DNA from: an uncultured Olsenella sp.
GTDB lineage: Bacteria; Actinomycetota; Coriobacteriia; Coriobacteriales; Atopobiaceae
Assembly: GCA_947253595.1 (NCBI GenBank)
Contig: CAMXZR010000029.1
Span: forward strand, 1 to 16,835
Length of the DNA: 16,835 nt
Reading direction: 5' to 3'
Part shown: positions 1 through 6,898 of the stretch, in pieces
Position numbering within the stretch: position 1 is the first letter of the stretch
Layout of the letters: every line of letters begins with the position of its first letter
Program-made: the position numbers and the translations under genes
Notes under the pieces: model-generated
What the model saw: only the letters and a program-made list of their open reading frames with translations
Databases searched by the model: none
What the model was told of the DNA's origin: nothing

Positions 1-4
1 CATC

Positions 5-1225
5 ATGCATCGCATGCTCGCCGACAGGGCGGGGGAGGGCGTCGGGCGCGGCCCGCGGGCCCGCGGCGTTCGTCCTGAGTCCCGGGCCAGCGGCGACTGG
101 GCTCCCGCGCAAGACGACGTCACCTCCGACGACACGCCGGTCGCGTCCGGCGTGCGGGAGGCCTCCGGCGCGACCGGCGAGCCTCCCTGCGGCAAGCACT
201 TCCGCAGGCCCGGGCAGGTCCAGGAGCCGCCACGTGCGGAGGTCGCCTCCAGGTGCGAATCCGAGGGGACCGACAGGCCCGACAGGGCGGCCGCCCTTCA
301 TGACGTCGCGCGCTCCGAGGTGGACGAGGAGGCCTGGGAAGCCTTCATGGCCGGTCCCGCCCACGTCGCCACCGACTACACCCAGGTCGCCGAGAACTAC
401 GTCCGCCGCGCGAGCTTTGCCGAGCGCATGGCCCAGAGGGCCCGCGGCGTGCGGGCTGTGCTTTCGGAGCGCCTTGGCGTGGACCGCTTCGAGGGGCTGC
501 CCGTGATCGAGCGTGCCGACGGCTCCGTGGGGGACGTGGGGACTGGCTGGTGGAACGCGCGCATGGGTGACTCCGTGCGCCTCGTGGGCGTCCAGGACAC
601 CGCCGAGCGTGTCGCCGCAGCCGCGCAACCCGCCGCGGAGGGGTCCCTCCCCTCCGTCCCCACCTGGATGGGCCGGCAGCCCGTCCGCAGGGCCGAGTCT
701 CCCAGGCCGTCGCGTGCCGCGCGCATCGCGCACAGCGTCGCCGAGGTCGACCAGGGTGCCTATCCCGAGCGGCGCAGCGTGCGGGAGCTCGACGACGACG
801 TCTGGGAGCAGGCGCTCAGGGCAATGGGCGAGAAGATCGACCAAATCGCACCCCTGCCCGCGACGGCGGTGGCACCTCTCCCGAGCTTCGGCGACGCCAT
901 CGGCGGCACGGAGACCATCGACGAGCCCGAGGGCCTCGAGAACCCCACGAGCTTCATACCCTTCAGGGCCCCTACGGGCCATCCCGAGGTCGTCGACACC
1001 GAGACCTACGTCGACTACCTCCTCGACCAGGAGTTCTCGCAGAACTCGTCGGAGTCCGCCCGTGCGAGCTCGAGGAACTACCTCCGCCTCATCGAGGGCG
1101 GCAGCCAGGAGCTCAGGTCGACGGGCAAGCTCCGCGGCCCTTCCGGTCGCGCGCACGCGCAGGAGAAGGCCTCCGCCTACGTCCCACGCCACTTCGCGCC
1201 CACCTTCGCCGCCAACGAGGCCTAA
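5..1225 (+). CDS. Hypothetical protein of unknown function (start may lie upstream of the window)
   Basis: I do not recognise this protein, and no function is proposed. The frame is open for 406 residues from the first in-window ATG and stays open to the left edge, so the true start may be outside the window. Third codon positions are consistently G or C, as in the neighbouring genes, which supports real coding. There is no signal peptide or membrane segment. The first ~95 residues are rich in Arg, Gly, Pro and Asp and look disordered. Two tryptophan-containing acidic segments resemble each other: SEVDEEAWEAFMAG (about residues 104-117) and RELDDDVWEQALRAMG (about 260-275). Cys appears only near positions 62 and 84. 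A VanZ-family gene follows after 3 nt, so the two are probably co-transcribed. It could be a cytoplasmic scaffold or a lineage-specific envelope-associated protein, but the sequence does not decide this. Confidence 0.7.
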   Translation: MHRMLADRAGEGVGRGPRARGVRPESRASGDWAPAQDDVTSDDTPVASGVREASGATGEPPCGKHFRRPGQVQEPPRAEVASRCESEGTDRPDRAAALHDVARSEVDEEAWEAFMAGPAHVATDYTQVAENYVRRASFAERMAQRARGVRAVLSERLGVDRFEGLPVIERADGSVGDVGTGWWNARMGDSVRLVGVQDTAERVAAAAQPAAEGSLPSVPTWMGRQPVRRAESPRPSRAARIAHSVAEVDQGAYPERRSVRELDDDVWEQALRAMGEKIDQIAPLPATAVAPLPSFGDAIGGTETIDEPEGLENPTSFIPFRAPTGHPEVVDTETYVDYLLDQEFSQNSSESARASSRNYLRLIEGGSQELRSTGKLRGPSGRAHAQEKASAYVPRHFAPTFAANEA

Positions 1226-1228
1226 CCG

Positions 1229-1702
1229 GTGCCCAAGGCAACTCCTTCCAGGTCGCGGCGTGCGAGGCTCCTTCCCCGGGTCGTGGCCGTCCTGCTCTGG
1301 ACGGCCCTCGTCTGGGGCAATTCCCTCATGGCCGGCCCCACCTCGTCCGCCCAGAGCGGACTCGTGGCCAGCCTCCTTGCGCCGCTCTTCTGCGCGCTCG
1401 GTGTCGTCGACGCGAGTGCGATGACCTTCGTGGTGCGCAAATTCGCCCATTTCACGGAATACGCGGTCCTCGCCGTCCTCTGCCGGCGAGCCCTTGGCGC
1501 CTCGCCCGGGGGAACAAGGCGGTGGCTCCGCCTGCTTCCCGTCCTGTATCCGCTGCTGGTTGCCATGGCGGACGAGACGATTCAGCTCTCCGTGCCGGGC
1601 CGTGCAGGCCAGCTCCGCGACGTTCTCATCGACTTCGGTGGTGCCTGCTTCGCCCTCGCCGCCCTCGCCCTCTGGAGGCGACGCCACCCTGCCTGCGGCT
1701 AG
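1229..1702 (+). CDS. VanZ-family membrane protein
   Basis: This 157-residue integral membrane protein starts with GTG 3 nt after the preceding stop codon. It carries the conserved VanZ-family signature: KFAHFTEY at residues 71-78, then DETIQLSVPGR at 115-125, followed by D131 and DFGG at 135-138. Hydrophobic segments lie at about 15-35, 43-62, 72-90, 99-114 and 133-150, consistent with a compact multi-span protein. The N-terminus is basic (PSRSRRARLLPR), as expected for a cytoplasmic end. VanZ itself modestly raises teicoplanin resistance, but most family members sit outside resistance clusters and have unknown roles in envelope biology. There are no vanA/H/X genes here, so a resistance role should not be inferred. 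It probably forms a two-gene unit with the upstream hypothetical protein. Confidence 0.85.
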   Translation: MPKATPSRSRRARLLPRVVAVLLWTALVWGNSLMAGPTSSAQSGLVASLLAPLFCALGVVDASAMTFVVRKFAHFTEYAVLAVLCRRALGASPGGTRRWLRLLPVLYPLLVAMADETIQLSVPGRAGQLRDVLIDFGGACFALAALALWRRRHPACG

Positions 1703-1797
1703 GTCAGACGGAGCCTGCCGCGCACTCGTCTGTCCCCACGAGTTACGTGCGCGCGAAGGTCGTGTTACAGAAATAAAAACCTTCAACTTCCTCGCCG

Positions 1798-1811
1798 GAG
1801 GTCGCGACCTC
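1798..1811. promoter_or_regulatory. 14-bp perfect palindrome in the leader of the liv operon
   Basis: GAGGTCGCGACCTC is a perfect 14-bp palindrome with no spacer, 52 nt upstream of the livJ start codon, in the 161-bp gap after the VanZ gene. An A-rich stretch (ACAGAAATAAAAACC, 1767-1781) lies just upstream and stands out in this GC-rich DNA. The strong Shine-Dalgarno sequence AGGGAGGA (about 1853-1860) lies downstream. I could not assign a convincing -35/-10 pair; TACAGT at 1818-1823 is a weak -10 candidate. A repressor or activator site for the liv operon is plausible but inferred. The rest of the gap contains only a weak stem (CAGACG 1705-1710 with CGTCTG 1727-1732) without a T-tract. Confidence 0.4.
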
Positions 1812-1863
1812 GCTGCCTACAGTAGCCATGTCAACAGACACGTCTAGCTCTTAGGGAGGAAGC

Positions 1864-3063
1864 ATGGCAACGAACTTTTCCAGGCGCGACTTCGTCAAGC
1901 TCACTGGCGCGACTGCTGCGGGATTGGGTGGTGCTTCCATCCTAGCCGCCTGCGGTTCCAAGGGCGGGTCCGACGACTCCACCATCAAGGTGGGCCTGAT
2001 GGGCCCCTACTCGGGCGACGTTGCCCAGTACGGCCTCGCCGTGAGGCAGGGGGCCGAGCTCTACGTCAAGCAGGTCAATGCCGATGGGGGCGTCAACGGC
2101 AAGCAGGTCGAGCTCAACACCCAGGACGAGAAGGGCGACGCGACCGAGGCGGTCAACGTCTACAACAAGATGGTCGAGGACGGCGTCGTGGGCATCATCG
2201 GCGACGTGACCTCCACGCCCTCCATCGCCGTGGCGCAGGCCTCCGTCACCGACAACATGCCGCTGGTCTCTGCATCCGCCACTGCCGCAGACTTCATCAG
2301 CTATGGCTCTAACGCCTTCCGCGCCTGCATCACCGATCCCTACCAGGGCAAGCTCATGGCCGACTTCGCCGCCGAGCAGGGCTACAAGACGGTCGGCACC
2401 ATCTACAACTCCGGCGGAGACTACGAGGTGGGGGTCAACAACGCCTTCGTCGCCGAGGTCCAGGCCAAGGGCATCACCGTCACGACCCAGCAGGCCTATG
2501 CCGCAGGCGACGTCGACTTCAACGCCCAGCTCACCTCCATCATCGCCACCAGCCCCGACGCCATCCTCGCACCCAACTACTACCAGGACGACGGCAAGAT
2601 CGTCACCCAGGCGCGCGCCCTCGGCTACAAGGGTGTCTTCCTGGGGGCCGACGGCTGGTCCAACATCGTGGGAGGCAGCGAGGAGTACGCCTCCGCAGCC
2701 GACCTCGAGGGCTGCTTCTACGACTGCTCCTTCGTCAGCGAGAACAAGGACGAGAGGGTGCAGAAGTTCATCAAGGCGTACCAGGACGAGTACAAGGATG
2801 CCCCCACGAACTTCTGCGCGCTGGGCTATGACGCGGCAATGGTGCTGATCAGCGCCATCAGGACCGTTGAGGAGGCGGGCGGCGCCAAGGCGGGCACCGA
2901 CGAGTACAGCCAGGCCGTCATCGACGCCATCGCCAAGGGCCAGGTCGAGGGCGTGACTGGCAGCATCAAGTACAACGGCACGGGTGATCCCGTGAAGCCG
3001 ACCCTGGTCATCACCTTCAAGGGAGGCACCCAGGAGGTCTTCGACACCATCGAGGCCGAGTAG
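1864..3063 (+). CDS. livJ: Branched-chain amino acid ABC transporter, substrate-binding lipoprotein
   Basis: This 399-residue extracytoplasmic binding protein is expected to capture Leu/Ile/Val or a related amino acid and deliver it to the LivHM permease. The N-terminus is a textbook twin-arginine lipoprotein signal: SRRDFVK at residues 6-12 (Arg7-Arg8), a hydrophobic Gly/Ala-rich core, and a lipobox ending LAAC with the lipidated Cys at 30. It should therefore be exported folded through Tat and anchored in the membrane. The mature part begins IKVGLMGPYSGDVAQYG and continues with the Leu/Ile/Val-binding fold (periplasmic-binding-protein type I family): GIIGDVTSTPSIAVAQ, DPYQGKLMADFAAEQGYKTVG and ILAPNYYQDD. 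The start is set by AGGGAGGA a few nt upstream. It is the first gene of the operon; the substrate cannot be fixed from sequence, since relatives also bind amides or short-chain amino acids. Confidence 0.92.
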   Translation: MATNFSRRDFVKLTGATAAGLGGASILAACGSKGGSDDSTIKVGLMGPYSGDVAQYGLAVRQGAELYVKQVNADGGVNGKQVELNTQDEKGDATEAVNVYNKMVEDGVVGIIGDVTSTPSIAVAQASVTDNMPLVSASATAADFISYGSNAFRACITDPYQGKLMADFAAEQGYKTVGTIYNSGGDYEVGVNNAFVAEVQAKGITVTTQQAYAAGDVDFNAQLTSIIATSPDAILAPNYYQDDGKIVTQARALGYKGVFLGADGWSNIVGGSEEYASAADLEGCFYDCSFVSENKDERVQKFIKAYQDEYKDAPTNFCALGYDAAMVLISAIRTVEEAGGAKAGTDEYSQAVIDAIAKGQVEGVTGSIKYNGTGDPVKPTLVITFKGGTQEVFDTIEAE

Positions 3064-3221
3064 GCAGCATCCACAGACTCGCGCGGGGCGCTGGGGGGCC
3101 AGACTCTCGTCGCCCCTGCCATGAGTCGTGAAGAGCGCTCCCCATGGACTAGCATCCGAATCCAGGTGCCCGCTCCCATCGACGCGCGGCGCACGGGAGC
3201 AAGAGAGAGGAAGTGTTTGCC
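3064..3221 (+). other. livJ-livH intergenic leader with a possible attenuating hairpin
   Basis: This 158-nt gap is the only sizeable one in the liv operon. A GC-rich stem can form between GGGGCG (3085-3090) and CGCCCC (3111-3116), enclosing a G-run, and no T-tract follows. In many binding-protein transporter operons, a stem after the binding-protein gene stabilises its mRNA or reduces read-through, so the binding protein outnumbers the permease. That role here is inference. The end of the gap supplies AGAGAGGAA (about 3204-3212), the ribosome-binding site that places the livH start at GTG 3222. Confidence 0.35.
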
Positions 3222-4097
3222 GTGACGTTCTTGACGCAGGTGCTCAACGGCTTGCAGCTGGGCAGCATCTACGCACTCGTCGCCCTGGGCTACACGATGG
3301 TGTATGGCATCATCCTGCTGCTCAACTTCGCGCATGGCGACATCATCATGGTCGGTGCGTACATATCCTGGATCGTGATGTCCCAGCTGGGGCTCAGTCC
3401 CATCCTGGCCGTGCTGCTCTCGGTCGCGGGCTGCACGCTCCTGGGCGTGCTCATCGACAAGGTCGCCTACGCGCCCCTGCGCAACGCCCCGCGCCTTTCC
3501 ATCCTGATCACCGCCATCGGCGTTTCGTACTTCCTCGAGAACGGCGCCCAGCTGGTGTTCGGGGCCGATGCCAAGGTGGTGCCCTCATTCATCGACTCCA
3601 GCGCGATCGAGGTGGCCAACCTGCAGCTCTCGCCCACGGCGCTCCTCACCATCGCGGTGACCGCGGTCTCGACCGCCATCCTCACCTTCCTGGTCCAGCG
3701 GACCAAGCTCGGCAAGGCGATGCGCGCCGTGTCCGAGGACATGGGGGCAGCCCGCCTCATGGGCATCAACGTGAACACCACCATCTCGTTCACCTTTGCC
3801 ATGGGCTCCGCCCTTGCCGGCATCGGCGCCGTCCTCTATTCCATGGCGTACTCGCAGGCGACGCCCACCATGGGTGTCATGCTGGGCACCAAGGCCTTCG
3901 TCGCCGCCGTGCTCGGCGGCATCGGCTCGATACCGGGTGCCGTCATCGGCGGCCTCCTCGTCGGGTTCGCCGAGGTCTTCGTCTCTGCCATCGGGCTGTC
4001 CGTCTGGAAGGACGCGGTGGTGTTCCTGCTCCTGATCATCGTGCTGATCGTGAAGCCCACGGGCATCCTCGGTCGCACCATGAGCGAGAAAGTGTAG
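3222..4097 (+). CDS. livH: Branched-chain amino acid ABC transporter, permease LivH
   Basis: This polytopic inner subunit of the importer has 291 residues. It begins MTFLTQVLNGLQLGSIYAL and shows the LivH signature GYTMVYGIILLLNFAHGD followed by IIMVGAYIS. The membrane fold continues with VAYAPLRNAPRLSILITAIG and the cytoplasmic coupling region RTKLGKAMRAVSEDMGAARLMGI, which contacts the ATPases. The C-terminal half has the usual GTKAFVAAVLGGIGSIPGAVIGGLLVG. I chose GTG 3222 because AGAGGAA lies about 9 nt upstream; an in-frame GTG at 3213 adds three residues but sits directly on the ribosome-binding site. It pairs with LivM, which starts 12 nt after its stop codon. Confidence 0.93.
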   Translation: MTFLTQVLNGLQLGSIYALVALGYTMVYGIILLLNFAHGDIIMVGAYISWIVMSQLGLSPILAVLLSVAGCTLLGVLIDKVAYAPLRNAPRLSILITAIGVSYFLENGAQLVFGADAKVVPSFIDSSAIEVANLQLSPTALLTIAVTAVSTAILTFLVQRTKLGKAMRAVSEDMGAARLMGINVNTTISFTFAMGSALAGIGAVLYSMAYSQATPTMGVMLGTKAFVAAVLGGIGSIPGAVIGGLLVGFAEVFVSAIGLSVWKDAVVFLLLIIVLIVKPTGILGRTMSEKV

Positions 4098-4109
4098 GGG
4101 GGTCGACCC

Positions 4110-5234
4110 ATGGTCAAGGAAGTTCCCGATTCTAAGCCGGTCATCACCGTGGCCGGCGGGGCGGGGGAGAAGAAGCCGCTCTCCATGCCAGTGCGCTATG
4201 CCATAAACGCCCTCCTCGTCCTCGTGTTCCTCGTCGTGGGAGAGCTGCTTATCGACGGCGGTGCCATCAGCCGCTACCAGACCTCGGTGCTGGAGCAGAT
4301 CGGCATCTACGTGATCATGGCCGTCTCGCTCAACATCGCCACGGGCTACCTGGGACAGCTGCCGCTGGGACACGCCGGCTTCATGTCGGTGGGTGGCTAC
4401 TCCTGCGCCATCTTTATCATGCGCATGCAGCCCGTCTTCGGCGTGGGCGCGCGCGACTTCGCCACGGGCAGCCCCGTCGCCACGGCCCTCTTCGCCTGCG
4501 GTCTGCTCTTCGGCGGCATCGTGGCCGCTGTCTGCGGCGTGATCATCGGCATACCCGCCCTGCGCCTGAAGGGCGACTACCTCGCCATCATCACCCTCGG
4601 CTTCGCCGAGATCATCCGCGTGGTCATGCTCAACATCGACGGCGTCCTGGGCTTCGACCTCACGGGCGGCGCCAAGGGCCTCACGGGCATCCCCAGCTAC
4701 ACGAGCTTCCTCAACACCTTCGTGGTGGTCGCCGTCTCTCTCTTCCTCATCCATACGATGATGAAGTCGCGCCACGGCCGCGCAATCCTCGCCATCCGCG
4801 ACAACGAGATCGCGGCAGAGGCATCCGGCGTCCACACCACCTACTACAAGACCCTCGCCTTCGTGGTCTCGGCCTTCTTTGCCGGCATCGCCGGCGGGCT
4901 CTACGCCGGCTGCATCGGCGTCATGGCTCCCGCGAAGTTCGGCTTCATGAAGTCCATCGAGGTCCTGGTCATGGTCGTGCTCGGCGGCATGGGATCCATG
5001 CTGGGCTCCGTCATCTCGGCGACCGTGCTCACCATCCTTCCCGAGGTCCTGCGCGCCTTCGCCGACTACCGCATGGTGGTCTATGCCGTGGTGCTCATCA
5101 TCACCATGATCTTCCGTCCCCAGGGGCTCCTGGGAACCTACGACTTCTCGCTGACCTCCTGGATCGACCGCATGCGCGGTGCCAGGCCCAAGGCAGGCTC
5201 CGCGAAGGAAGGGGAGGTGCGAGCCGATGCCTAG
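4110..5234 (+). CDS. livM: Branched-chain amino acid ABC transporter, permease LivM
   Basis: This second permease subunit has 374 residues. A ~25-residue hydrophilic N-terminus precedes the first membrane helix (ALLVLVFLVVGELLI). The family signature is clear: NIATGYLGQLPLGHAGFMSVGGY, then IPALRLKGDYLAIITLGFAEIIRV, and the coupling segment SRHGRAILAIRDNEIAAEASGV. VLGGMGSMLGSVISATVLTILPE follows near the C-terminus, and the last ~25 residues are hydrophilic. The run AGGGGGG at 4096-4102, which overlaps the livH stop codon, provides the ribosome-binding site. The 3' end overlaps livG by 8 nt, suggesting translational coupling to the ATPase. Confidence 0.93.
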   Translation: MVKEVPDSKPVITVAGGAGEKKPLSMPVRYAINALLVLVFLVVGELLIDGGAISRYQTSVLEQIGIYVIMAVSLNIATGYLGQLPLGHAGFMSVGGYSCAIFIMRMQPVFGVGARDFATGSPVATALFACGLLFGGIVAAVCGVIIGIPALRLKGDYLAIITLGFAEIIRVVMLNIDGVLGFDLTGGAKGLTGIPSYTSFLNTFVVVAVSLFLIHTMMKSRHGRAILAIRDNEIAAEASGVHTTYYKTLAFVVSAFFAGIAGGLYAGCIGVMAPAKFGFMKSIEVLVMVVLGGMGSMLGSVISATVLTILPEVLRAFADYRMVVYAVVLIITMIFRPQGLLGTYDFSLTSWIDRMRGARPKAGSAKEGEVRADA

Positions 5235-6084
5235 CACGAACTCCAAGCGCAGGCGTTCCGTCCTCGTCCAGATGGAGACGCCCAACCTCATCCCCGAGCG
5301 CGACATGGGCAAGATCCCCGTGCTCCAGGCCGAGCACCTGGGCATCGACTTCGGTGGCCTCACCGCCGTGGACGACTTCAACATCGCCATGGGCCGGACC
5401 GAGATCTCGGGCATCATCGGCCCCAACGGAGCCGGCAAGACGACCATCTTCAATCTGCTCACTAACGTGTACCAGCCCACCCGCGGCACCGTCCTCATCG
5501 ACGGCTATGACACGGCGGGCAAGTCCATGGTGCAGGTCAACAAGATGGGCATCGCCCGTACCTTCCAGAACATCCGTCTCTTCAACCAGATGACCGTCGA
5601 GGAGAACGTCCTGGTGGGCCTGGGCAACTCCATGTCCACGCACCTGGCGGACGACATCTTCCGCCTGCCCAAGCACTGGCGACAGGAGGCGGAGTTCCAC
5701 GACCAGGCCATGGAGCTGCTGCGCATCTTCGACATGGAGGGCTTCGCCGGGACGCAGGCGGGCAACCTCCCCTACGGCGCGCAGCGTCGCCTCGAGATCC
5801 TGCGCGCCTTGGGCACCCATCCCAAGGTGCTGCTCCTGGATGAGCCCGCCGCTGGCATGAACCCCAACGAGACCGAAGAGCTCATGGAGAACATCCAGCG
5901 GATCCGCGACGAGTTCCAGATCGCCATCCTGCTCATCGAGCACGACATGAGCCTGGTCATGGGCGTCTGCGAGGTCGTGGGCGTGCTGGACTACGGCAAG
6001 ATCATCGCGAAGGGGACGCCCGACGAGATCCAGAACGACCCCAGGGTCATCGAGGCGTACCTCGGCAAGCAGGGGGTGAAGTAG
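5227..6084 (+). CDS. livG: Branched-chain amino acid ABC transporter, ATP-binding protein LivG
   Basis: This is one of the two nucleotide-binding subunits that power LivHM. With the start at ATG 5227 it has 285 residues. Visible motifs are Walker A GPNGAGKT (65-72), Q-loop RTFQN (Gln114), the LivG-type signature LPYGAQRRLE (181-190) in place of LSGGQ, Walker B VLLLDEP (201-207) and the switch His239 in LLIEHD. The start is chosen because GGGGAGG (5211-5217) precedes it; a longer in-frame form from ATG 5179 is possible but lies deep inside livM. The protein carries a basic N-terminal tail of about 30 residues (SKRRRSVLVQMETPN...) before the ABC fold, longer than usual for LivG. The start overlaps the livM end by 8 nt, and livF follows with no gap. 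Confidence 0.93.
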   Translation: MPSTNSKRRRSVLVQMETPNLIPERDMGKIPVLQAEHLGIDFGGLTAVDDFNIAMGRTEISGIIGPNGAGKTTIFNLLTNVYQPTRGTVLIDGYDTAGKSMVQVNKMGIARTFQNIRLFNQMTVEENVLVGLGNSMSTHLADDIFRLPKHWRQEAEFHDQAMELLRIFDMEGFAGTQAGNLPYGAQRRLEILRALGTHPKVLLLDEPAAGMNPNETEELMENIQRIRDEFQIAILLIEHDMSLVMGVCEVVGVLDYGKIIAKGTPDEIQNDPRVIEAYLGKQGVK

Positions 6085-6795
6085 GTGTCAAAGATCCTTT
6101 CCGTGCGCGACCTGCACGTCTCCTACGGTGCCATCAAGGCGGTGAGGGGCGTCTCGTTCGACATCGAGGAGGGAGAGATCGTCACCCTCATCGGCGCCAA
6201 CGGCGCAGGCAAGTCCTCCACCCTCAACTGTGCGGCGGGCCTCTTCAAGCCCGTGAGCGGCGAGGTCGACTTCAAGGGACAGAGCATCGTGGGCATGAAG
6301 CCTCACAAGATCGTTGAGAGGGGCCTGGCCCTCTGTCCCGAAGGGCGACGCGTCTTCACGCGCATGAGCGTTGCCGAGAACCTCGACATGGGTGGCTACA
6401 CCAGGGGCGACGACGAGAATGCGAAGACCCTCGAGGTCGTCTACGAGCACTTCCCGCGCCTGAAGGAGCGCATGGGCCAGTCTGCGGGCACCATGTCCGG
6501 CGGAGAGCAGCAGATGCTTGCCATGGGCCGCGCGCTCATGAGCAAGCCCGACCTGCTCATGCTGGACGAGCCCTCCATGGGCCTGGCTCCCATCCTGGTG
6601 GACGAGATCTTCACCATCATCAAGGAGCTCAACAAGCTGGGCACCACCATCCTCCTGGTGGAGCAGAACGCCTCCATGGCGCTCTCCATCGCCGACCGCG
6701 GCTACGTGCTCGAGACGGGCACCATCAGCAAGACCGGCACGGGCGCGGACCTGCTGCACGATGACGACGTGAAGAGGGCCTACCTGGGAGGCTAG
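6085..6795 (+). CDS. livF: Branched-chain amino acid ABC transporter, ATP-binding protein LivF
   Basis: This second nucleotide-binding subunit has 236 residues, the standard LivF length. Motifs are Walker A GANGAGKS (37-44), signature MSGGEQQ (137-143), Walker B LLMLDEP (157-163) and LVEQN (191-195), where Gln occupies the usual switch-His position, as is common in LivF. CPEGRRVFTRMSVAENL (84-100) is also typical of the subfamily. The GTG start immediately follows the livG stop codon, so expression is probably coupled to livG. It is the last gene of the liv operon. No T-rich intrinsic terminator follows; downstream lies the long repeat-bearing gap that faces the convergent thrB. Confidence 0.94.
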   Translation: MSKILSVRDLHVSYGAIKAVRGVSFDIEEGEIVTLIGANGAGKSSTLNCAAGLFKPVSGEVDFKGQSIVGMKPHKIVERGLALCPEGRRVFTRMSVAENLDMGGYTRGDDENAKTLEVVYEHFPRLKERMGQSAGTMSGGEQQMLAMGRALMSKPDLLMLDEPSMGLAPILVDEIFTIIKELNKLGTTILLVEQNASMALSIADRGYVLETGTISKTGTGADLLHDDDVKRAYLGG

Positions 6796-6898
6796 GGTCC
6801 CTGCCGCGCATAGCCGCATCTGGCGTCCTAGGGGCAGTGCCGCGAGAGACCTCGTCGCACGGCCCTCTTGCTTTCGTGCGCCATGACGTGCCGTGCAC

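Noticed and set aside
1229..1702. Glycopeptide-resistance gene
   Set aside because: The VanZ family is broad, and no vanA/B, vanH, vanX or vanRS partner is present, so resistance cannot be inferred.
3585..5498. 637-residue minus-strand open frame antisense to livH-livM-livG
   Set aside because: It is rich in His, Asp, Glu and Gly as expected from the complement of G/C-biased codons, and it lies opposite well-supported conserved genes.
6796..6898. Intrinsic terminator after livF
   Set aside because: Only weak stems (for example GCACGGC 6857-6863 with GCCGTGC 6890-6896, with a 26-nt loop) and no T-tract are visible.
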